Source of the DNA: Christensenellaceae bacterium
GTDB lineage: Bacteria > Bacillota > Clostridia > Christensenellales > Aristaeellaceae
DNA: 6,423 nucleotides
Reading direction: 5' to 3'
Assembly (NCBI GenBank): GCA_017881705.1
Contig: JADGQP010000163.1
Location: 1 to 6,423 of the forward strand
The notes under the pieces were generated by a model. That model was not told where the DNA came from and searched no databases. It saw nothing but the letters and a program-made list of their open reading frames with translations. The position numbers and the translations under genes were made by a program. This document shows positions 1-6,108 of this stretch, one piece after another. Every line of letters starts with the position of its first letter. Within the stretch, counting starts at the first letter, position 1.

Positions 1-114
1 GACTAGTCGTTGGCGCTCTTGGAAAGAAAAAATCTTCATATTGCTGCGGTAACTGTGGTTTTTCTCACGAATACGACGGTTAAACAATTGGTACCAGAGG
101 TAAGGGACAAGCAA
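1..114 (-). CDS. Possible 5' part of an unidentified leftward gene, cut by the window edge
   Basis: Leftward from a TTG, 38 codons stay open to the window edge. The translation begins MLVPYLWYQLFNRR and is rich in aromatic and basic residues. An AAGGG purine stretch lies about 9 bases before the TTG, a usable but not strong ribosome binding site. The frame begins only 18 bases after the larA-like stop codon on the same strand, so it could be a second gene of that transcript. An in-frame ATG at 39 is an alternative start, but it has no Shine-Dalgarno sequence before it. G+C over the first 120 bases is about 42%, clearly below the neighbouring gene. I recognise no family. A 38-codon open stretch can occur by chance, and the region may simply be non-coding sequence after larA. 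Confidence 0.25.
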   Translation of the reverse strand, partial: MLVPYLWYQLFNRRIREKNHSYRSNMKIFSFQERQRLV

Positions 115-132
115 TTTGTTTGGCCCTTCTTC

Positions 133-1404
133 TTATTTCACAACGATCGGCACAGTGCTGCTGCCGTGCGGCATCACAATCACCGTTTGATCGCCAAAAT
201 CGAGTATCTTCTGGATTTCGGCAGGTTCACCGTACCCGTGCATGCCCAGGCTTTGCAGCGTTTCCGCGGGGATGGTGCTGAGCGCGTGCAGGCGGGTATG
301 TTTGGCGATCTCGCAGCACACATAGAAAATATAGCCCGCGATGGTGAACCCGCGGCGCAGCTTCGCATCCAGCGTGCCTTCCCGCTGGAAACGGCTCCAG
401 TCGAAAAACTCGGCGGGCCCGCCGCCCTCGCGGCACTCGCTTAAAAACACCAGCGTACCGCCTTCCTTCACGGCTTGGTAGGCGTTGATGAGCGTTTTAG
501 AGGACTGGTAAAGGTTAATGTCCTTGGGGAATCCCCCGCAGGAAGCCACTACCGCGTCCGCCTTGGCTACGATTGGCACGCCGTTATAGCGATCCACCAG
601 GCGGCAGCTTTCTTCCCAGGCCGCAACGTAGTGCCCGCTGGGCAGCGCGATGAGGCCACCGTCGCCATCCACCACAATGTTGATGCCAAACACCGGCGCG
701 ACCATCGCCGCGGCTTCCAACATATCATCGTTCACAGGGTTGCCGTGCGTTTTGCCGCAGCCCACATCGTCGCTGGAGCGCGCCTCCAGCGGGTGCAGGG
801 CATGGATGTGGTTCTGGCAGATGGTCTCCCGTCCCGCCACGCCCGGCAGGATGCTCTTGCGCCCGCCGCCGTAACCGGCCAGCAGGTGGTGCACCGTACC
901 GCCAAGCAAAATCACCTTGCGTCCTACCACCAGCGGGTTAAGCAGCACCCGCGTGCCATGCGCAGTCGTGCCCACATCCGTCAGCGGGCCGTCGATTTCG
1001 TGGTCCAACACACGCACGCGGTCAAACACCTCGTTGCCCACCAGTTGCCTGCGCTCCTGCTCGGTTTCCAGGCGATGGGTTCCCAGCGCGACCAAAAAAA
1101 CAATGCGCTCATACGGCACACCCACCATATCGTGCAGGTAATTGAGCAGCAGCGGGCATACGCGCTCCTGGTGCATCCAGGCGCGCGTCAGGTCGCTGAT
1201 CACCACGGTGATGTCGTCCTGAGGCTCCACCAGCTCACGTAGGGGCGCGCTTTCCACCGCGTTTTCCTCCACCGCCGCGCGAAACGCCTCCCGCAGATTC
1301 GCAATCGGCGGCGGCGTTACCGCATCCACCACCTGTATAGCTTTCGCGTGCACCGTTAGCGGTATTTCCCGGTCCCCATAGCCGAATAAAAACTGCTGTT
1401 CCAA
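133..1404 (-). CDS. larA: LarA-family nickel-pincer nucleotide racemase/epimerase (lactate racemase-like, DUF2088)
   Basis: Predicted cytoplasmic 2-hydroxyacid racemase or epimerase using the LarA nickel-pincer cofactor, which abstracts and returns a hydride through a 2-oxoacid intermediate. From the TTG start it has 423 residues, matching the roughly 424 of Lactiplantibacillus plantarum LarA. Catalytic positions fall almost at the same numbers: D71 and R74 (SDLTRA), H110 (GTHR), H173, cofactor-tethering K183 (GYGGGRKSILPG), nickel ligand H199 exactly 16 residues later, and Q300/K303 (DINLYQSSK). A longer in-frame ATG at 1509 exists. The TTG is preferred because GGGGGA lies 6 bases before it, a promoter -10 lies within the extension, and the extra 35 residues do not look like the family. 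The family includes enzymes for lactate, malate and other hydroxyacids, so the substrate is unknown. The cofactor genes larB, larC and larE are not in this window. Confidence 0.93.
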   Translation of the reverse strand: MEQQFLFGYGDREIPLTVHAKAIQVVDAVTPPPIANLREAFRAAVEENAVESAPLRELVEPQDDITVVISDLTRAWMHQERVCPLLLNYLHDMVGVPYERIVFLVALGTHRLETEQERRQLVGNEVFDRVRVLDHEIDGPLTDVGTTAHGTRVLLNPLVVGRKVILLGGTVHHLLAGYGGGRKSILPGVAGRETICQNHIHALHPLEARSSDDVGCGKTHGNPVNDDMLEAAAMVAPVFGINIVVDGDGGLIALPSGHYVAAWEESCRLVDRYNGVPIVAKADAVVASCGGFPKDINLYQSSKTLINAYQAVKEGGTLVFLSECREGGGPAEFFDWSRFQREGTLDAKLRRGFTIAGYIFYVCCEIAKHTRLHALSTIPAETLQSLGMHGYGEPAEIQKILDFGDQTVIVMPHGSSTVPIVVK

Positions 1405-1410
1405 GCCGAT

Positions 1411-1416
1411 TCCCCC
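1411..1416 (-). promoter_or_regulatory. Ribosome binding site deciding the TTG start of the larA-like gene
   Basis: The reverse strand reads GGGGGA, then ATCGGC, then TTG. The 6-base spacing is near ideal. No comparable site accompanies the in-frame ATG at 1509. Confidence 0.65.
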
Positions 1417-1437
1417 GATATTCGCAGATTCCGCCTC

Positions 1438-1466
1438 ATCATAGCACAATCCAAAGCAGGAAGAAA
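1438..1466 (-). promoter_or_regulatory. Extended -10 promoter of the larA-like gene
   Basis: The reverse strand carries TGCTATGAT, an extended -10 (TGn plus a 5/6 match to TATAAT) at 1438-1446. A weak -35 (TTTCTT, 1461-1466) sits 17 bases upstream. Transcription would begin near 1431, giving a leader of about 27 bases before the TTG at 1404. This placement makes the ATG at 1509 lie upstream of the transcription start. Confidence 0.55.
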
Positions 1467-1528
1467 GGCTTCGATTGAAGTATCCTATGTGCGAGGGTTC
1501 CAGCTGCATTCGCGGCTACGGACCTGTT

Positions 1529-1535
1529 GGGAGGG
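1529..1535 (+). promoter_or_regulatory. Ribosome binding site deciding the TTG start of the MIF-like gene
   Basis: GGGAGGG is followed by ATAACT (6 bases) and TTG-CCA. The site overlaps the other in-frame TTG at 1527, which therefore cannot be the start. Choosing the TTG at 1542 gives Met-Pro, as the tautomerase mechanism needs. Confidence 0.75.
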
Positions 1536-1541
1536 ATAACT

Positions 1542-1898
1542 TTGCCATACGTTCAAATCTCCACATCCGCCACACTCTCCAGTCAGGAAATAGGCGAGCT
1601 TCGCGCCTGCGCCCTGAACGCGATGGAGCTGCTCGGGAAAAAGCGCCAATACGTGATGGTGCATATTCTGGATGGGCAAACACTTACCCGCGGCGAGGCG
1701 GAGGGCGAATGCGCCTTTTGCGACGTACGCGTGATGGGCGCGGCGGAAAAGTGCGCCTGCGACGGATTCTCTGAGCGCCTGAGCGCCGATATCGCCCGCG
1801 TGGCTCACACCGCGCCGCAATGCGTATACCTCACGCTTTCGGAACTGACCCTGTGCTATACCGATGGGAAACTGCCGCCGGGGCACACGCCGGCGTGA
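1542..1898 (+). CDS. MIF-like tautomerase (macrophage migration inhibitory factor / phenylpyruvate tautomerase family) with CxxC
   Basis: A 118-residue protein, 117 after Met removal, against 114 for human MIF. Family members are small trimers that tautomerise 2-oxoacids such as phenylpyruvate using the N-terminal proline as base. Numbering the proline as 1, it lines up with human MIF as I remember that sequence without gaps to about residue 101: Pro1, Gly31-Lys32, Gln35-Tyr36, Val39-His40, Cys56-Ala-Phe-Cys59 (CALC in MIF), Gly65, Pro91 and Val94-Tyr95. MIF Ile64 is Met and Asn97 is Thr here. The CxxC corresponds to the proposed thiol-oxidoreductase motif of animal MIF. Four further cysteines are at 22, 70, 72 and 93. 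There is no signal peptide. It is transcribed away from the larA-like gene across a 137-base gap. The family call is firm; the physiological substrate is unknown. Confidence 0.88.
   Translation: MPYVQISTSATLSSQEIGELRACALNAMELLGKKRQYVMVHILDGQTLTRGEAEGECAFCDVRVMGAAEKCACDGFSERLSADIARVAHTAPQCVYLTLSELTLCYTDGKLPPGHTPA
1886..1897. repeat. 12-base perfect palindrome at the MIF-like gene stop codon
   Basis: CACGCCGGCGTG equals its own reverse complement and overlaps the TGA stop. No T-run follows, so it is not a standard intrinsic terminator, and the possible hairpin stem is only 4 base pairs. It may be chance in GC-rich coding sequence. Confidence 0.3.
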
Positions 1899-1923
1899 AG
1901 GCCGCTTTCGGATAACGCTCAAC

Positions 1924-1951
1924 TTGAATTTCCGTTAAATTGGTGTATGCT
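1924..1951 (+). promoter_or_regulatory. Probable promoter of the yugP-like gene
   Basis: TTGAAT (4/6 match to the -35 consensus) and TATGCT (4/6 match to the -10) are separated by 16 bases in a locally AT-rich stretch, within the only gap of useful size before the next gene. Transcription would start near 1958, leaving a leader of about 60 bases before the ATG. Both boxes are imperfect, so this is a moderate call. Confidence 0.4.
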
Positions 1952-2020
1952 AGGAGTACGGCGTTTTGTCGGCCGCGCCCGGTAACCCGCCTTGAACGCA
2001 ACGCTTTTTAGGAGGTCGCT

Positions 2021-2707
2021 ATGCCTTTATATTTCGATTGGACCATGATCTTGCTGATTCCCGGTCTGCTTCTGGGCTTGTGGGCACAATTCAAGGTAAA
2101 ATCCGCCTACGCGAAATACGGGAAGATCCGTTCCTCGCGCGGGGCAACCGCCGAGCAGGTATCCCGGGAATTGCTTACCCGCGACGGTAACGGTAATGTG
2201 ACCGTGGAGCCCGTGGCTGGGGAACTGACCGATAACTACGATCCGAGAAGCAACGTGCTGCATCTGTCGCAGGGGGTGTACGGCTCCGACAGTATCGCGG
2301 CCATCGGCGTCGCCGCGCACGAGTGCGGCCACGCCATGCAGAAGAATCACCAATACAAGCCGCTTTTGCTGCGCACAGCGTTCGTGCCGGTGGTAAACAT
2401 CGGCAGCAACGCCTACTTTCCGTTGTTTTTTCTGGGCCTTATCTTTTCCTGGCAGCCGCTGATGATCATTGGCATCATATGTTTTTCACTGACGCTTCTG
2501 TTTTCGCTGGTTACGCTACCGGTGGAGTTTAACGCCAGCCATCGCGCGCTTGCGATGCTTGCCGACGGAAATTACCTGACGCAGGAGGAGCTTCGCGGCG
2601 TGCGCGCGGTGCTGAGTGCCGCGGCGCTCACGTACGTGGCGGCTGCCATCACCAGCCTGCTGCAGCTGCTCAGGCTCCTGCTGATCTCCCGCGGCCGCAG
2701 GGACTAA
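2021..2707 (+). CDS. yugP: YugP-family membrane zinc metallopeptidase (Zn_peptidase_2)
   Basis: Predicted integral membrane neutral zinc metallopeptidase of 228 residues, close to the length of Bacillus YugP. Hydrophobic segments lie at about 7-24, 118-142, 145-168 and 197-222. The zinc site is HECGH at 100-104, with His100 and His104 as ligands and Glu101 as catalytic base. Glu169 in LPVEFNASHRA is the likely third ligand. The preceding DNYDPRSNVLHLS block (71-83) is a recognisable family signature. The ATG has a strong AGGAGG site 5 bases upstream. The helicase gene follows after 46 bases, so cotranscription is possible. No substrate is established for the family that I can name with confidence, and the cellular role cannot be read from this context. 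Confidence 0.93.
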   Translation: MPLYFDWTMILLIPGLLLGLWAQFKVKSAYAKYGKIRSSRGATAEQVSRELLTRDGNGNVTVEPVAGELTDNYDPRSNVLHLSQGVYGSDSIAAIGVAAHECGHAMQKNHQYKPLLLRTAFVPVVNIGSNAYFPLFFLGLIFSWQPLMIIGIICFSLTLLFSLVTLPVEFNASHRALAMLADGNYLTQEELRGVRAVLSAAALTYVAAAITSLLQLLRLLLISRGRRD

Positions 2708-2711
2708 GCCC

Positions 2712-2725
2712 CGGGCCGCGGCCCG
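2712..2725. repeat. 14-base GC-only palindrome between the yugP-like gene and the helicase
   Basis: CGGGCCGCGGCCCG is a perfect palindrome of G and C only, starting 5 bases after the yugP stop. It can form a short strong hairpin but has no T-run after it, so it is not a canonical terminator. It might pause or attenuate transcription into the helicase gene, or stabilise the upstream mRNA end. Confidence 0.4.
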
Positions 2726-2736
2726 CAAACCGGACA

Positions 2737-2742
2737 AGGAGG
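2737..2742 (+). promoter_or_regulatory. Ribosome binding site for the TTG-started helicase gene
   Basis: AGGAGG lies 11 bases before the TTG at 2754, slightly long but workable. It adjoins GGGG (2741-2744), which could pair with CCCC at 2709-2712 upstream or at 2747-2750 just downstream, so the site may be partly masked in the mRNA. Confidence 0.55.
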
Positions 2743-2753
2743 GGAACCCCGCG

Positions 2754-5132
2754 TTGGAAACGACGTTTCGGGTATCGGTTCGCGTGCTGGTAGCCTACTC
2801 CTATTTCGGGCCCGATATCCTGCCCGGAGGGAACGCCGCGGAAATGCTTGCGGGCACCCGCGCGCACCAGGCGCGCGAAGGCGCGCAGGCGCAAACATTT
2901 GAAATTGAAAAACCGGTCAACTGTACGCTTATACACAACAGCGAAACCGTAACCGTGTTCGGCCGGATGGACGCATACCGCGACGGCTGCCCGCCTTGCG
3001 TGGAAGAGATTAAACTGTGCGCCAAACCTCCGGAAGCGCCCTTGCCTGAACATCTGGCACAGGCGCGGCTATACGGCGCGCTGCTGGTTGATAACCAAGC
3101 GCTGGAAACGGTGGAAATACGGGTAACATACGTAAATACGCAGGGCGAGCCCCTGCGCGTGTTTACGGAATTCGCGCAAGCCTCCGCGCTCACACAGACG
3201 CTTACGGAGCTGCTTATGCCATGGCTTGCCTTCGCCGTATCGGAGCGCGCCCGCGCCTGTGAACGCGACTTTACCCTCAAGGCCATGCCTTTTCCGTTTG
3301 ACACGTACCGCTCGGGGCAGCGCGAGTTGGCCGCGCAGGTTTACACCGCCATCACGCGCAAAAAGCGCCTGTTCGCAACGCTTCCCACCGGCACCGGCAA
3401 AAGCGCCGCGGTACTTTTTCCCGCGCTGAAAGCCCTGGGAGAAGGCAAGACCCGCCAGCTTTTTTACCTTACGGCGCGCACCACAGCGCGCCAAAGCCCG
3501 CTCAACGCGCTGGAGAGGATGCGCGCGCTGGGGATGAAGGCACGCGTACTAACCCTGCTGGCTAAGGAGAAGCTGTGCCCGTCGCCCACGCGCTGCCACC
3601 CGGACGATTGTCCGCGCGCAAAGGGGCATTATCTTCGCCAACCGCAAGCGATTGAGAAACTGCTGGCGCTCGATGGCTTTTGGACGGACGAATGCATTGT
3701 GGAAACGGCGGACGAATTTTCCGTTTGCCCGTTTGAGCTGGCGCTTTCGCTTACGGAACTGGCGGACGTGGTGCTGATGGATTTGAACTACGCCTTCGAC
3801 CCGTTTGTGCAGATCGCGCGCGTGTTTCAGCAGCATAGGGATTTTACCCTGCTGATCGACGAGGCGCACCATCTGCTTTCTCGCGTACAGGACAGTCTAT
3901 CCGGCGCGCTGGACAGCCGAGAGCTGCGCGCCTACCGCTCGGCGTTGGGCAAGGCGCTGTCCCGCAGGCACCCCTACTACAAGCAGTTAACCGCCTTGCT
4001 CACGGCGCTTCGGCAGACCGGCGGCGACGAACCGGATACCGCCTCGCCAGAGGATGACGACAGCGCGGCGGGTGAGGTTCCGCAATCGGACGCATCCCCC
4101 GAAACGCCGCGGGAAACGGTTTTGCCCGAGCCTCCGCAGGCCGTAACGGCCGCAGTTCAGGCGGTGTGCGAGGGAACGCTGGAGCTGCTTACCTCGCGTA
4201 TGCCAAACGCCGAGTGTCGGCAGAGCGCCGGCCGGATGCTGCGCACCCTGTGCTCTTTCTCCTACGCCGCGCAGCACTTTAGCGAACGGTACGCCGCGCT
4301 GCTCACACGCCGCGGCAAAGAGCGCGTGCTGGAGCTGTACTGCCTTTCCCCCGCCGAGGTAATCGCCGCGACCACCAAGCGTTTGCACGGCTCCGTGTTT
4401 TTTTCCGCCACGCTTTCGCCACTTGTCGAAATGCGAAAGCTGTTGGGCGGTACGGAGGAAGACGCGATTTTTTCGCTTCCCTCCCCGTTCCCGCCGCAAA
4501 GGCTCAAGGTGGTGCGCAGGCGCGTGCAAACCCGTTACGCCTACCGCGAAAACAGCGCGGCGCGCGTGGCGCAAAGCATCGCCGAGGCCGTCAACGCGCG
4601 AATCGGCAGATATATCGCCTATTTCCCCAGTTACGCCTACCTGCGCCTTGTGTATGCACAGCTGGCGGAACTACCGTTACCTCCGCTGCTCGTGCAGGAA
4701 AACAATATGTCCGAGGAAGCGCGCGAACGCTTTCTGTACGCGTTCACACGGGACGACGCGCCAAAGCTCGGCCTGTGCGTTCTGGGTGGCATGTTTTCCG
4801 AGGGGGTCGACCTGCCGGGCGATCAATTAATCGGCGCGATTATCGTGGGCGTGGGGCTGCCTACGCCGTCGCTGCGACTAACGACCCTGCAGGCGTATTA
4901 TCAGGAGCATTTCGGCGACGGGTTCCTCTATGCGTGGATGATCCCCGCTATGCAGAAAGTTTCGCAGGCGGCGGGCCGTGTAATCCGTACAGAGAAAGAC
5001 AGCGGACTGGTGGTGCTGCTCGACGATCGGTATTACGACCCGCGGTATCTGCGTTTGCTTCCGCCGGACTGGCAAGTGACCAACGAGGATATCGCGGGCG
5101 CAGCCAAGGCGCTCGACCGGCTGGAGGAGTAA
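2754..5132 (+). CDS. PD-(D/E)XK nuclease fused to Rad3/XPD/DinG-type iron-sulfur helicase
   Basis: A 792-residue superfamily 2 DNA helicase with an N-terminal RecB/Cas4-type nuclease domain, probably acting in DNA repair. Nuclease motifs at about 1-165: His38 (GTRAH), Asp73 (GRMDAY), Glu85-x-Lys87 (EIK) and Gln103 (HLAQARLYG), so the catalytic set looks complete. Helicase motifs: Gln189, Walker A 211-217 (PTGTGKS), iron-sulfur cysteines 275, 281, 286 and 325, DEAH 369-372, motif III FFSATLSP at 549-556, motif V GGMFSEGVDLPG at 678-689 and motif VI QAAGRVIRTEKDSG at 738-751. Residues 422-462 form an Asp/Glu/Pro/Ser-rich, probably disordered insert. The start is a TTG after AGGAGG, and the translation reaches the expected VSVRVLV family opening within six residues. 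Similar nuclease-helicase fusions are common in Clostridia, so the architecture is known, but its precise function is not well defined. Confidence 0.93.
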   Translation: METTFRVSVRVLVAYSYFGPDILPGGNAAEMLAGTRAHQAREGAQAQTFEIEKPVNCTLIHNSETVTVFGRMDAYRDGCPPCVEEIKLCAKPPEAPLPEHLAQARLYGALLVDNQALETVEIRVTYVNTQGEPLRVFTEFAQASALTQTLTELLMPWLAFAVSERARACERDFTLKAMPFPFDTYRSGQRELAAQVYTAITRKKRLFATLPTGTGKSAAVLFPALKALGEGKTRQLFYLTARTTARQSPLNALERMRALGMKARVLTLLAKEKLCPSPTRCHPDDCPRAKGHYLRQPQAIEKLLALDGFWTDECIVETADEFSVCPFELALSLTELADVVLMDLNYAFDPFVQIARVFQQHRDFTLLIDEAHHLLSRVQDSLSGALDSRELRAYRSALGKALSRRHPYYKQLTALLTALRQTGGDEPDTASPEDDDSAAGEVPQSDASPETPRETVLPEPPQAVTAAVQAVCEGTLELLTSRMPNAECRQSAGRMLRTLCSFSYAAQHFSERYAALLTRRGKERVLELYCLSPAEVIAATTKRLHGSVFFSATLSPLVEMRKLLGGTEEDAIFSLPSPFPPQRLKVVRRRVQTRYAYRENSAARVAQSIAEAVNARIGRYIAYFPSYAYLRLVYAQLAELPLPPLLVQENNMSEEARERFLYAFTRDDAPKLGLCVLGGMFSEGVDLPGDQLIGAIIVGVGLPTPSLRLTTLQAYYQEHFGDGFLYAWMIPAMQKVSQAAGRVIRTEKDSGLVVLLDDRYYDPRYLRLLPPDWQVTNEDIAGAAKALDRLEE

Positions 5133-5134
5133 GC

Positions 5135-6091
5135 ATGCGCAAAAAACAAGCCTGGCTGTGGGTTGCGGCCGCCGCCGCCATGCTGCTGGCTGGCGCACTG
5201 GGTTGGGTTTTTACCCATCCGGCGGAAGGGAGCAAGGGTATTTTGTATCGAGTTACCGGCGAGCAGGGCGAAATGTACCTGCTGGGTTCCATCCACGTGG
5301 GCACGAAGGAGATGTATCCGTTCGGGCAGGCCATCACGGATGCGATGGCCGCCGCCGATACGTTCGTATACGAGTGCGATACCACGTCCGACGCGGCCGT
5401 GGCGGAAATTCGCAGCCGTATGGCTCTCCCCGATGGGCAGACGCTTAAGGGGCTGATCGGCGATACGCTGTATACGGAGCTGGAAGCGGTCACCGACAAG
5501 CTGAGCCTTTCGCTTGCCACGCTGGACGGTTTAAAGCCCTGGGCGGTCATCGACAACCTGGCGGTGTATTCCACCGCCGCGGAGCTGGGCGAAACCGATA
5601 TCAGCGCGGCGCTTTCGCTGGGTGTAGAAAAAAAGGTGCAGACCTATGCGCAAGGGCACGGCAAGCAAACCGCCTACCTGGAAACCGCGGACGAGCAGAT
5701 CGATATGCTGGAGGGGTTCAGCGACGCGCTGAAGAATTACCTGCTTCAAAGCGAGTGCGATACGATCCTGAACCCGCAAAACGCCTCCGGAATGGACGCG
5801 TCCATCAACCAATGGCCGACCTGGTGGCGCACGGGCGACGCCGCGGCTTTTTCCTCGCAATACCTTGGCAGCTATATCACCCCCGGGTACGAAACGCAAT
5901 GCCAGGAATATCACGATAAGCTCATAACCCAGCGCAACGCGCACATGGCCGAAAAGCTCGGCCAGATGCTTCAAGACGGCGGCAATTACTTCGTTACGGT
6001 AGGATTGCTGCACCTGACGCTGCCGGAGGGCAGCATTGTGGAACGTCTTCGGGAACAGGGATATACGGTGGAGCAGATCATAGCGCAGTAA
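5135..6091 (+). CDS. TraB/GumN-family protein with N-terminal membrane anchor
   Basis: A 318-residue protein of the TraB/GumN family (related to animal TIKI metalloproteases), predicted to face outside the cytoplasm. A basic MRKKQ start and a hydrophobic stretch at about 7-26 form a signal peptide or anchor; there is no lipobox cysteine. Family motifs: GSIHVG with His54, Glu80 in YECD, KPW at 134-136, YLETADEQIDML at 181-192, Arg267-Asn268, and a C-terminal VGLLHLTLPEGS with His293. The histidines and Glu80 are the likely metal or catalytic residues, by analogy. The ATG is 2 bases after the helicase stop, and its GGAGGAG site lies inside the last helicase codons, so the two are probably translationally linked. 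The same frame stays open upstream to 4775, but that part overlaps the helicase and lacks family similarity. Its function in bacteria is not established. Confidence 0.9.
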   Translation: MRKKQAWLWVAAAAAMLLAGALGWVFTHPAEGSKGILYRVTGEQGEMYLLGSIHVGTKEMYPFGQAITDAMAAADTFVYECDTTSDAAVAEIRSRMALPDGQTLKGLIGDTLYTELEAVTDKLSLSLATLDGLKPWAVIDNLAVYSTAAELGETDISAALSLGVEKKVQTYAQGHGKQTAYLETADEQIDMLEGFSDALKNYLLQSECDTILNPQNASGMDASINQWPTWWRTGDAAAFSSQYLGSYITPGYETQCQEYHDKLITQRNAHMAEKLGQMLQDGGNYFVTVGLLHLTLPEGSIVERLREQGYTVEQIIAQ

Positions 6092-6108
6092 CGCGGCGGG
6101 AGGGTTTT

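Noticed and set aside
10..444. Rightward open frame antisense to the end of the larA-like gene
   Set aside because: It mostly overlaps the opposite strand of a conserved gene, has no family signature, and reflects GC-rich antisense openness.
475..1242. Long rightward frame of 255 codons inside the larA-like gene
   Set aside because: The His/Arg/Ala-rich composition is typical of an antisense shadow; the leftward frame has the conserved catalytic motifs.
1469..1480. CTTCGATTGAAG near-palindrome between the divergent genes as an operator
   Set aside because: Only four base pairs on each side are perfect and it occurs once, so it is too weak to call a regulator site.
1405..1509. 35-residue N-terminal extension of the larA-like gene from an ATG at 1509
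   Set aside because: It contains a good extended -10 promoter for the gene, has no binding site at its ATG, and would make the protein longer than the family and shift all catalytic positions.
1899..2020. Intrinsic terminator after the MIF-like gene
   Set aside because: No GC-rich hairpin followed by a T-run could be found; the T5 near 2006 lies next to the yugP binding site without a convincing stem.
2754..3250. Cas4 gene or CRISPR association for the nuclease domain
   Set aside because: The domain is fused to a helicase, lacks the Cas4 cysteine arrangement as far as I can see, and no direct repeats or cas genes are in the window.
3987..4574. Leftward 195-codon frame within the helicase gene
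   Set aside because: Antisense shadow with Arg/Gly/His-rich composition and no recognisable domain.
4775..5134. In-frame upstream extension of the TraB-like gene
   Set aside because: It overlaps helicase motifs V and VI in another frame, is Arg/Gly/Ala-rich, and precedes the clear ATG and signal anchor at 5135.
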